A stretch of DNA of 64,000 nt, taken from the NCBI RefSeq assembly GCF_910591885.1, contig NW_025963548.1:1479501-1543500 (forward strand), given 5' to 3'. Each line of letters begins with the position of its first letter. The stretch's first letter is position 1. Below, one piece after another: positions 50,972-63,109 of the stretch. The notes under the pieces were generated by a model. The model had not been told where the DNA came from. It was given only the letters and a program-made list of their open reading frames with translations, and searched no databases. Made by a program: the position numbers and the translations under genes. This DNA is from Bombus terrestris (Eukaryota > Arthropoda > Insecta > Hymenoptera > Apidae).

Positions 50972-53900
50972 TTATGTGAAACTATTGATAACCTGTAAAC
51001 TTTTGTCAGTAGGCAATAGGATAAAGACTTCCGGCTCCTCGGGCTGGTGAGAATATTTCAATGTCCCTATGTGCCAAACCGTTGGATTGTGACACACCTT
51101 TACGCGTCTCTCGCTCCGGGTGCTCGCTCGAAAACTATAGCCTATCCTAAAACCAATCCCTCTTGCGTTCATTATTCGATATGGGGCGACTTATTTCAAA
51201 TTTGGGAACGTGTCGGATCGGCTGTGAGGTGGGACTAGATATTTACGAACGAGCGGAGCGTGCGACCAACGATCACAATTTCCAAGCTATACATATACCT
51301 TCTTTTGCCTTGCATATATTTCGTGTTATAACCTAATTTTGTCAGACATTTCTGACATCACATTGCTCTTTACTATGTGGAAATAGTGCTACTTATGTGA
51401 AACTATTGATAAACTGTAAAGTTTTGTCAGTAGGCAATAGGATACAGACTTCCGGCTCCTCGGGCTGGCGCGAATAATTCAATGTCCCCATGTGCCAAAC
51501 CGTTGGATTGTGACACACCTTTAAGCGCCTCTCGCTCGCCGTGCTCGCTCGAAAACTATGGCCTATCCTAAAACCAATCCCACTTGTGTTCATTATTCGA
51601 TATGGAGGCGACTTATTTCAAATTGGGGAACGTGTCGGATCCGATGTGAGGTTGGACTCCATTTTTACGAGCGAGCGGAGCGTGCGAGCAACGATCACAA
51701 TTTCCAAGCTATACATATACCTTCTATTGCCTTGCATATATTTCGTGTTATAACCTAATTTTGTTAGACATTTCTGACACCACATTGCACTTTACTACGT
51801 GGAAATATTACTATTTATGTGAAACTATTGATAAACTGTAAACTTTTGTCAGTAGGCAATAGGATAAAGACTTCCGGCTCCTCGGGCTGGCGCGAATAAT
51901 TCATAGTCCCCATGTGCCAAACCGTTGGATTTTGACACACCATTTCGCGTCCCTCACTCACCGTGCTCGCTTGAAAACTATTGCCTAACCTAAAACCAAT
52001 CCCTCTTGCGTTCATTATTCGATATGGGGCGACTTATTTCAAACTTGGGAACGTGTCGGATCGGCTGTGAGGTGGGACTAGATATTTACGAACGAGCGGT
52101 GCGTGCGATCAACGATCACGATTTCCAAGCTATACATATACCTTCTATTGCCTTGCATATATTTCGGGTTATAACCCAATTTTGTCAGACATTTCTGACA
52201 TCACATTGCACTTCACTATGTGGAAATGGTGCTATTTATGTGAAACTATTGGTAAACTGTAAAATTTTGTCGGTAGGCAATTCGATAAAGACTTCCGGCT
52301 CCTCGGGCTGGTGCGAATATTTCAATGTCCCTATGTGCCAAACCGTTGGATTGTGACAGAACATTCCGCGTCCCTTGCTCACCGTGCTCGCACGAAAACT
52401 ATAACCTAACCTAAAACCAATCCCTCTTGCGTTCATTATTCGATATGGGGCGACTTATTTCATATTTGGGAGCGTGTCGGATCTGTTGTGAGGTTGGATT
52501 AGATTTTCACGAGCGAGCGGAGCGAGCGAGCAATGTTCACAATTTCCAAGCTATACATATACCTTCTATTGCCTTGCATATATTTCGTGTTATAACCTAA
52601 TTTTGTCAGACATTTCTGACATCACATTGCACTTTACTACGTGGAAATATTACTATTTATGTGAAACTATTGATAAACTGTAAACTCTTGTCAGTAGGCA
52701 ATAGGATAAAGACTTCCGGCTCCTCTGGCTGGCGCGAATAATTCAAAGTCCCCATGTGCCAAACTGTTGGATTGTGACACACCATTTCGCGTCCCTCGCT
52801 CACCGTGCTCCCTCGAAAACTATTGCCTAACCTAAAACCAATCCCTCTTGCGTTCATTATTCGATATGGGGCGACTTATTTCAAATTTGGGAACGTGTCG
52901 GATCGGCTGTGAGGTGGGACTAGATATTTACGAACGAGCGGAGCGTGCGATCAACGATCACGATTTCCAAGCTGTACATATACCTTCTATTGCCTTGCAT
53001 ATATTTCGTGTTATAACCCAATTTTGTCAGACATTTCTGACATCACATTGCACTTTACTACGTGGAAATATTACTATTTATGTGAAACTATTGATAAACT
53101 GTAAAATTTTGTCGGTAGGCAATTCGATATATACTTCCGGCACCTCGGGCTGGTGCGAATAATTCAATGTCCCCATGTGCCAAACCGTTGGATTGTGACA
53201 CACCTTTACGCGTCTCTCGCTCGCCGTGCTCGCTCGAAAACTATAGCCTATCCTAAAACCAATCCCTCTTGCGTTCATTATTCGATATGGGGCAACTTAT
53301 TTCAAATTTGGGAACGCGTCGGATCGGTTGTGAGGTTGGACTTGATTTTTACGACCGAGCAACGATCACAATTTCCAAGCTATACATATACCTTCTTTTT
53401 CCTTGCATATCTTTCGTGTTATAACCTAATTTTGTCAGACATTTCTGACATCACATTGCACTTTACTATGTGGAAATAGTGCTATTTATGTGAAACTATT
53501 GATAACCTGTAAACTTTTGTCAGTAGGCAATAGGATAAAGACTTCCGGCTCCTCGGGCTGGTGAGAATATTTCAATGTCCCTATGTGCCAAACCGTTGGA
53601 TTGTGACACACCTTTACGCGTCTCTCGCTCCCGGTGCTCGCTCGAAAACTATAGCCTATCCTAAAACCAATCCCTCTTGCGTTCATTATTCCATATGGGG
53701 CGACTTATTTCAAATTTGGGAACGTGTCGGATCGGCTGTGAGGTGGGACTAGATATTTGCAAACGAGCGGAGCGTGCGACCAACGATCACAATTTCCAAG
53801 CTATACATATACCTTCTATTGCTTTGCATATATTTCGTGGTATAACCCAATTTTGTCAGACATTTCTGACATCACATTGCTCTTTACTATGTGGAAATAG

Positions 53901-56408
53901 TGCTATTTATGTGAAACTATTGATAAACTGTAAAGTTTTGTCAGTAGGCAATAGGATACAGACTTCCGGCTCCTCGGGCTGGCGCGAATAATTCAATGTC
54001 CCCATGTGCCAAACCTTTGTAATGTCGACACACCTTTAAGCGCCTCTCGCTCGCCGTGCTCGCTCGAAAACTATAGCCTATCCTAAAACCAATCCCTCTT
54101 GCGTTCATTATTCGATATGGGGCGACATATTTCAAATTTGGGAACGTGTCGGATCGGTTGTGAGGTTGGACTAGATTTTTACGAGCGAGCGGAGCGAGCG
54201 AGCAATGTTCACAATTTCCAAGCTATACATATACCTTCTATTGCCTTGCATATATTTCGTGTTATAACCTAATTTTGTCAGACATTTCTGACACCACATT
54301 GCACTTTACTACGTGGAAATATTACTATTTATGTGAAACTATTGATAAACTGTAAACTTTTGTCAGTAGGCAATAGGATAAAGACTTCCGGCTCCTCGGG
54401 CTGGCGCGAATAATTCAATGTCCCCATGTGCCAAACCGTTGGATTGTGACACACCATTTCGCGTCCCTCGCTCACCGTGCTCGCTCGAAAACTATTGCCT
54501 AACCCAAAACCAATCCCTCTTGCGTTCATTATTCGATATGGGGCGACATATTTCAAATTTGGGAACGTGTCGGATCGGTTGTGAGGTTGGACTAGATTTT
54601 TACGAGCGAGCGGAGCGAGCGAGCAATGTTCACAATTTCCAAGCTATACATATACCTTCTATTGCCTTGCATATATTTCGTGTTATAACCTAATTTTGTC
54701 AGACATTTCTGACACCACATTGCACTTTACTACGTGGAAATATTACTATTTATGTGAAACTATTGATAAACTGTAAACTTTTGTCAGTAGGCAATAGGAT
54801 AAAGACTTCCGGCTCCTCGGGCTGGCGCGAATAATTCAATGTCCCCATGTGCCAAACCGTTGGATTGTGACACACCATTTCGCGTCCCTCGCTCACCGTG
54901 CTCGCTCGAAAACTATTGCCTAACCCAAAACCAATCCCTCTTGCGTTCATTATTCGATATGGGGCGACTTATTTCAAATTTGGGAACGTGTCGGATCGGT
55001 TGTGAGGTTGGATTAGATTTTTACGAGCGAGCGGAGCGAGCGAGCAATGTTCATAATTTCGAAGCTATACATATACCTTGTATTGCCTTGCATATATTTC
55101 GTGTTATAACCCAATTTTGTCAGACATTTCTGACATCACATTGCACTTCACTATGTGGAAATAGTGCTATTTATGTGAAACTATTGATAAACTGTAAAAT
55201 TTTGTCGGTAGGCAATTCGATATATACTTCCGGCACCTCGGGCTGGTGCGAATAATTCAATGTCCCCATGTGCCAAACCGTTGGATTGTGACACACCTTT
55301 ACGCGTCTCTCGCTCGCCGTGCTCGCTCGAAAACTATAGCCTATCCTAAAACCAATCCCTCTTGCGTTCATTATTCGATATGGGGCAACTTATTTCAAAT
55401 TTGGGAACGCGTCGGATCGGTTGTGAGGTTGGACTTGATTTTTACGAGCGAGCAACGATCACAATTTCCAAGCTATACATATACCTTCTTTTTCCTTGCA
55501 TATCTTTCGTGTTATAACCTAATTTTGTCAGACATTTCTGACATCACATTGCACTTTACTATGTGGAAATAGTGCTATTTATGTGAAACTATTGATAACC
55601 TGTAAACTTTTGTCAGTAGGCAATAGGATAAAGACTTCCGGCTCCTCGGGCTGGTGAGAATATTTCAATGTCCCTATGTGCCAAACCGTTGGATTGTGAC
55701 ACACCTTTACGCGTCTCTCGCTCCCCGTGCTCGCTCGAAAACTATAGCCTATCCTAAAACCAATCCCTCTTGCGTTCATTATTCCATATGGGGCGACTTA
55801 TTTCAAATTTGGGAACGTGTCGGATCGGCTGTGAGGTGGGACTAGATATTTGCAAACGAGCGGAGCGTGCGACCAACGATCACAATTTCCAAGCTATACA
55901 TATACCTTCTATTGCTTTGCATATATTTCGTGGTATAACCCAATTTTGTCAGACATTTCTGACATCACATTGCTCTTTACTATGTGGAAATAGTGCTATT
56001 TATGTGAAACTATTGATAAACTGTAAAGTTTTGTCAGTAGGCAATAGGATACAGACTTCCGGCTCCTCGGGCTGGCGCGAATAATTCAATGTCCCCATGT
56101 GCCAAACCGTTGTAATGTCGACACACCTTTAAGCGCCTCTCGCTCGCCGTGCTCGCTCGAAAACTATAGCCTATCCTAAAACCAATCCCTCTTGCGTTCA
56201 TTATTCGATATGGGGCGACTTATTTCAAATTTGGGAACGTGTCGGATCGGTTGTGAGGTTGGACTAGATTTTTACGAGCGAGCAACGATCACAATTTCCA
56301 AGCTATACATATACCTTCTTTTTCCTTGCATATCTTTCGTGTTATAACCTAATTTTGTCAGACATTTCTGACATCACATTGCACTTTACTATGTGGAAAT
56401 AGTGCTAT
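50972..56408. repeat. Complex higher-order unit 1: 13 monomers, 5437 bp
   Basis: It runs from one TGATAACCTG monomer to the next of the same type. The length is accounted for exactly: 13 x 421 = 5473, minus three 13-bp deletions, plus two GTCGAC insertions and one extra base in the GGAGGCGAC monomer, equals 5437. The sequence from about 48.9 kb matches sequence 5437 bp further on. I saw only scattered substitutions, for example T at 51765 against C at 57202. Confidence 0.9.
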
Positions 56409-59400
56409 TTATGTGAAACTATTGATAACCTGTAAACTTTTGTCAGTAGGCAATAGGATAAAGACTTCCGGCTGCTCGGGCTGGTGAGAATATTTCAATG
56501 TCCCTATGTGCCAAACCGTTGGATTGTGACACACCTTTACGCGTCTCTCGCTCCGGGTGCTCGCTCGAAAACTATAGCCTATCCTAAAACCAATCCCTCT
56601 TGCGTTCATTATTCGATATGGGGCGACTTATTTCAAATTTGGGAACGTGTCGGATCGGCTGTGAGGTGGGACTAGATATTTGCGAACGAGCGGAGCGTGC
56701 GACCAACGATCACAATTTCCAAGCTATACATATACCTTCTATTGCCTTGCATATATTTCGTGTTATAACCCAATTTTGTCAGACATTTCTGACATCACAT
56801 TGCTCTTTACTATGTGGAAATAGTGCTACTTATGTGAAACTATTGATAAACTGTAAAGTTTTGTCAGTAGGCAATAGGATACAGACTTCCGGCTCCTCGG
56901 GCTGGCGCGAATAATTCAATGTCCCCATGTGCCAAACCGTTGGATTGTGACACACCTTTAAGCGCCTCTCGCTCGCCGTGCTCGCTCGAAAACTATGGCC
57001 TATCCTAAAACCAATCCCACTTGTGTTCATTATTCGATATGGAGGCGACTTATTTCAAATTGGGGAACGTGTCGGATCCGATGTGAGGTTGGACTCCATT
57101 TTTACGAGCGAGCGGAGCGTGCGAGCAACGATCACAATTTCCAAGCTATACATATACCTTCTATTGCCTTGCATATATTTCGTGTTATAACCTAATTTTG
57201 TCAGACATTTCTGACACCACATTGCACTTTACTACGTGGAAATATTACTATTTATGTGAAACTATTGATAAACTGTAAACTTTTGTCAGTAGGCAATAGG
57301 ATAAATACTTCCGGCTCCTCGGGCTGGCGCGAATAATTCATAGTCCCCATGTGCCAAACCGTTGGATTTTGACACACCATTTCGCGTCCCTCACTCACCG
57401 TGCTCGCTTGAAAACTATTGCCTAACCTAAAACCAATCCCTCTTGCGTTCATTATTCGATATGGGGCGACTTATTTCAAACTTGGGAACGTGTCGGATCG
57501 GCTGTGAGGTGGGACTAGATATTTACGAACGAGCGGTGCGTGCGATCAACGATCACGATTTCCAAGCTATACATATACCTTCTATTGCCTTGCATATATT
57601 TCGGGTTATAACCCAATTTTGTCAGACATTTCTGACATCACATTGCACTTCACTATGTGGAAATGGTGCTATTTATGTGAAACTATTGGTAAACTGTAAA
57701 ATTTTGTCGGTAGGCAATTCGATAAAGACTTCCGGCTCCTCGGGCTGGTGCGAATATTTCAATGTCCCTATGTGCCAAACCGTTGGATTGTGACAGAACA
57801 TTCCGCGTCCCTTGCTCACCGTGCTGGCACGAAAACTATAACCTAACCTAAAACCAATCCCTCTTGCGTTCATTATTCGATATGGGGCGACTTATTTCAT
57901 ATTTGGGAGCGTGTCGGATCTGTTGTGAGGTTGGATTAGATTTTCACGAGCGAGCGGAGCGAGCGAGCAATGTTCACAATTTCCAAGCTATACATATACC
58001 TTCTATTGCCTTGCATATATTTCGTGTTATAACCTAATTTTGTCAGACATTTCTGACATCACATTGCACTTTACTACGTGGAAATATTACTATTTATGTG
58101 AAACTATTGATAAACTGTAAACTCTTGTCAGTAGGCAATAGGATAAAGACTTCCGGCTCCTCTGGCTGGCGCGAATAATTCAAAGTCCCCATGTGCCAAA
58201 CTGTTGGATTGTGACACACCATTTCGCGTCCCTCGCTCACCGTGCTCCCTCGAAAACTATTGCCTAACCTAAAACCAATCCCTCTTGCGTTCATTATTCG
58301 ATATGGGGCGACTTATTTCAAATTTGGGAACGTGTCGGATCGGCTGTGAGGTGGGACTAGATATTTACGAACGAGCGGAGCGTGCGATCAACGATCACGA
58401 TTTCCAAGCTGTACATATACCTTCTATTGCCTTGCATATATTTCGTGTTATAACCCAATTTTGTCAGACATTTCTGACATCACATTGCACTTTACTACGT
58501 GGAAATATTACTATTTATGTGAAACTATTGATAAACTGTAAAATTTTGTCGGTAGGCAATTCGATATATACTTCCGGCACCTCGGGCTGGTGCGAATAAT
58601 TCAATGTCCCCATGTGCCAAACCGTTGGATTGTGACACACCTTTACGCGTCTCTCGCTCGCCGTGCTCGCTCGAAAACTATAGCCTATCCTAAAACCAAT
58701 CCCTCTTGCGTTCATTATTCGATATGGGGCAACTTATTTCAAATTTGGGAACGCGTCGGATCGGTTGTGAGGTTGGACTTGATTTTTACGACCGAGCAAC
58801 GATCACAATTTCCAAGCTATACATATACCTTCTTTTTCCTTGCATATCTTTCGTGTTATAACCTAATTTTGTCAGACATTTCTGACATCACATTGCACTT
58901 TACTATGTGGAAATAGTGCTATTTATGTGAAACTATTGATAACCTGTAAACTTTTGTCAGTAGGCAATAGGATAAAGACTTCCGGCTCCTCGGGCTGGTG
59001 AGAATATTTCAATGTCCCTATGTGCCAAACCGTTGGATTGTGACACACCTTTACGCGTCTCTCGCTCCCGGTGCTCGCTCGAAAACTATAGCCTATCCTA
59101 AAACCAATCCCTCTTGCGTTCATTATTCCATATGGGGCGACTTATTTCAAATTTGGGAACGTGTCGGATCGGCTGTGAGGTGGGACTAGATATTTGCAAA
59201 CGAGCGGAGCGTGCGACCAACGATCACAATTTCCAAGCTATACATATACCTTCTATTGCTTTGCATATATTTCGTGGTATAACCCAATTTTGTCAGACAT
59301 TTCTGACATCACATTGCTCTTTACTATGTGGAAATAGTGCTATTTATGTGAAACTATTGATAAACTGTAAAGTTTTGTCAGTAGGCAATAGGATACAGAC

Positions 59401-60594
59401 TTCCGGCTCCTCGGGCTGGCGCGAATAATTCAATGTCCCCATGTGCCAAACCGTTGTAATGTCGACACACCTTTAAGCGCCTCTCGCTCGCCGTGCTCGC
59501 TCGAAAACTATAGCCTATCCTAAAACCAATCCCTCTTGCGTTCATTATTCGATATGGGGCGACATATTTCAAATTTGGGAACGTGTCGGATCGGTTGTTA
59601 GGTTGGACTAGATTTTTACGAGCGAGCGGAGCGAGCGAGCAATGTTCACAATTTCCAAGCTATACATATACCTTCTATTGCCTTGCATATATTTCGTGTT
59701 ATAACCTAATTTTGTCAGACATTTCTGACACCACATTGCACTTTACTACGTGGAAATATTACTATTTATGTGAAACTATTGATAAACTGTAAACTTTTGT
59801 CAGTAGGCAATAGGATAAAGACTTCCGGCTCCTCGGGCTGGCGCGAATAATTCAATGTCCCCATGTGCCAAACCGTTGGATTGTGACACACCATTTCGCG
59901 TCCCTCGCTCACCGTGCTCGCTCGAAAACTATTGCCTAACCCAAAACCAATCCCTCTTGCGTTCATTATTCGATATGGGGCGACTTATTTCAAATTTGGG
60001 AACGTGTCGGATCGGTTGTGAGGTTGGATTAGATTTTTACGAGCGAGCGGAGCGAGCGAGCAATGTTCACAATTTCGAAGCTATACATATACCTTGTATT
60101 GCCTTGCATATATTTCGTGTTATAACCCAATTTTGTCAGACATTTCTGACATCACATTGCACTTCACTATGTGGAAATAGTGCTATTTATGTGAAACTAT
60201 TGATAAACTGTAAAATTTTGTCGGTAGGCAATTCGATATATACTTCCGGCACCTCGGGCTGGTGCGAATAATTCAATGTCCCCATGTGCCAAACCGTTGG
60301 ATTGTGACACACCTTTACGCGTCTCTCGCTCGCCGTGCTCGCTCGAAAACTATAGCCTATCCTAAAACCAATCCCTCTTGCGTTCATTATTCGATATGGG
60401 GCAACTTATTTCAAATTTGGGAACGCGTCGGATCGGTTGTGAGGTTGGACTAGATTTTTACGAGCGAGCAACGATCACAATTTCCAAGCTATACATATAC
60501 CTTCTTTTTCCTTGCATATCTTTCGTGTTATAACCTAATTTTGTCAGACATTTCTGACATCACATTGCACTTTACTATGTGGAAATAGTGCTAT
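56409..60594. repeat. Complex higher-order unit 2: 10 monomers, 4186 bp
   Basis: Same monomer order as unit 1, but three monomers are missing near its right end, where unit 1 has two CACCATTTCGCG monomers in succession and a further run. Length check: 10 x 421 = 4210, minus two 13-bp deletions, plus two single-base insertions, equals 4186. The first eight monomers match unit 1 at a constant offset of 5437. Confidence 0.9.
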
Positions 60595-63109
60595 TTATGT
60601 GAAACTATTGATAACCTGTAAACTTTTGTCAGTAGGCAATAGGATAAAGACTTCCGGCTCCTCGGGCTGGTGAGAATATTTCAATGTCCCTATGTGCCAA
60701 ACCGTTGGATTGTGACACACCTTTACGCGTCTCTCGCTCCGGGTGCTCGCTCGAAAACTATAGCCTCTCCTAAAACCAATCCCTCTTGCGTTCATTATTC
60801 GATATGGGGCGACTTATTTCAAATTTGGGAACGTGTCGGATCGGCTGTGAGGTGGGACTAGATATTTGCGAACGAGCGGAGCGTGCGACCAACGATCACA
60901 ATTTCCAAGCTATACATATACCTTCTATTGCCTTGCATATATTTCGTGTTATAACCCAATTTTGTCAGACATTACTGACATCACATTGCTCTTTACTATG
61001 TGGAAATAGTGCTATTTATGTGAAACTATTGATAAACTGTAAAGTTTTGTCAGTAGGCAATAGGATACAGACTTCCGGCTCCTCGGGCTGGCGCGAATAA
61101 TTCAATGTCCCCATGTGCCAAACCGTTGGATTGTGACACACCTTTAAGCGCCTCTCGCTCGCCGTGCTCGCTCGAAAACTATGGCCTATCCTAAAACCAA
61201 TCCCACTTGTGTTCATTATTCGATATGGAGGCGACTTATTTCAAATTGGGGAACGTGTCGGATCCGATGTGAGGTTGGACTCCATTTTTACGAGCGAGCG
61301 GAGCGTGCGAGCAACGATCACAATTTCCAAGCTATACATATACCTTCTATTGCCTTGCATATATTTCGTGTTATAACCTAATTTTGTCAGACATTTCTGA
61401 CACCACATTGCACTTTACTACGTGGAAATATTACTATTTATGTGAAACTATTGATAAACTGTAAACTTTTGTCAGTAGGCAATAGGATAAAGACTTCCGG
61501 CTCCTCGGGCTGGCGCGAATAATTCATAGTCCCCATGTGCCAAACCGTTGGATTTTGACACACCATTTCGCGTCCCTCACTCACCGTGCTCGCTTGAAAA
61601 CTATTGCCTAACCTAAAACCAATCCCTCTTGCGTTCATTATTCGATATGGGGCGACTTATTTCAAACTTGGGAACGTGTCGGATCGGCTGTGAGGTGGGA
61701 CTAGATATTTACGAACGAGCGGTGCGTGCGATCATCGATCACGATTTCCAAGCTATACATATACCTTCTATTGCCTTGCATATATTTCGGGTTATAACCC
61801 AATTTTGTCAGACATTTCTGACATCACATTGCACTTCACTATGTGGAAATGGTGCTATTTATGTGAAACTATTGGTAAACTGTAAAATTTTGTCGGTAGG
61901 CAATTCGATAAAGACTTCCGGCTCCTCGGGCTGGTGCGAATATTTCAATGTCCCTATGTGCCAAACCGTTGGATTGTGACAGAACATTCCGCGTCCCTTG
62001 CTCACCGTGCTCGCACGAAAACTATAACCTAACCTAAAACCAATCCCTCTTGCGTTCGTCATTCGATATGGAGGCGACTTATTTCAAATTGGGGAACGTG
62101 TTGGATCGGTTGTGAGGTTGGACTAGATTTTTACGAGCGAGCGGAGCGAGCGAGCAATGTTCACAATTTCCAAGCTATACATATACCTTCTATTGCCTTG
62201 CATATATTTCGTGTTATAACCTAATTTTGTCAGACATTTCTGACACCACATTGCACTTTACTACGTGGAAATATTATTATTTATGTGAAACTATTGATAA
62301 GCTGTAAACTTTTGTCAGTAGGCAATAGGATAAAGACTTCCGGCTCCTCGGGCTGGCGCGAATAATTCAAAGTCCCCATGTGCCAAACCGTTGGATTGTG
62401 ACACACCATTTCGCGTCCCTCGCTCACCGTGCTCGCTCGAAAACTATTGCCTAACCTAAAACCAATCCCTCTTGCGTTCATTATTCGATATGGGGCGACT
62501 TATTTCAAATTTGGGAACGTGTCGGATCGGTTGTGAGGTTGGATTAGATTTTTACGAGCGAGCGGAGCGAGCGAGCAATGTTCACAATTTCGAAGCTATA
62601 CATATACCTTCTATTGCCTTGCATATATTTCGTGTTATAACCCAATTTTGTCAGACATTTCTGACATCACATTGCACTTCACTATGTGGAAATAGTGCTA
62701 TTTATGTGAAACTATTGATAAACTGTAAAATTTTGTCGGTAGGCAATTCGATATATACTTCCGGCTCCTCGGGCTGGTGCGAATAATTCAATGTCCCCAT
62801 GTGCCAAACCGTTGGATTGTGACACACCTTTACGCGTCTCTCGCTCGCCGTGCTCGCTCGAAAACTATAGCCTATCCTAAATCCAATCCCTCTTGCGTTC
62901 ATTATTCGATATGGGGCAACTTATTTCAAATTTGGGAACGCGTCGGGTCGGTTGTGAGGTTGGACTAGATTTTTACGAGCGAGCAACGATCACAATTTCC
63001 AAGCTATACATATACCTTCTTTTTCCTTGCATATCTTTCGTGTTATAACCTAATTTTGTCAGACATTTCTGACATCACATTGCACTTTACTATGTGGAAA
63101 TAGTGCTAT
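60595..63109. repeat. Complex higher-order unit 3: 6 monomers, 2515 bp
   Basis: The first four monomers match unit 2 at offset 4186 (anchors 60595, 61016, 61438 and 61859). It then skips to the monomer types that end the longer units (62281, 62702). Length check: 6 x 421 = 2526, minus 13, plus two single-base insertions, equals 2515. It lacks the monomers carrying GTCGAC. Confidence 0.9.

Larger units (their letters stand above)
45240..59466. repeat. GTCGAC insertion variant, nine monomers
   Basis: GGATTGTGACAC becomes GGAATGTCGACAC or GTAATGTCGACAC: one base is added, creating a SalI-type site GTCGAC. It is found at about 45241, 45663, 46085, 46507, 47758, 50680, 54024, 56117 and 59461, and I saw it nowhere to the left. 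In the complex units it marks one specific monomer type, the one that follows a 408-bp-derived unit. Confidence 0.88.
47501..62990. repeat. 408-bp variant: 13-bp GAGC-box deletion, ten copies
   Basis: Deleted boxes lie at about 47505, 48755, 50005, 50835, 53350, 55445, 56275, 58788, 60460 and 62975. In each, one CGAGCGAGC plus GGAG is lost, and the linked haplotype TTCTTTTTCCTTGC with CATATCTTTCG follows. A single event that spread with the higher-order unit explains all ten. The copies at 53350 and 58788 also read ACGACCGAGC. Confidence 0.92.

Noticed and set aside
54839..55255. 138-codon open reading frame (also at 59855-60271), the longest in the window
   Set aside because: It spans a monomer boundary only because 421 is not a multiple of three and no stop happens to occur. 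Its duplicates come from the higher-order repeat, reading frames on the other strand overlap it, and the predicted protein resembles no family I know.
50972..63109. Assembly artefact as the explanation for the long near-identical units
   Set aside because: It cannot be excluded from sequence alone, but the units differ in monomer number and carry scattered private substitutions, which is more like real higher-order variation than a copied contig.
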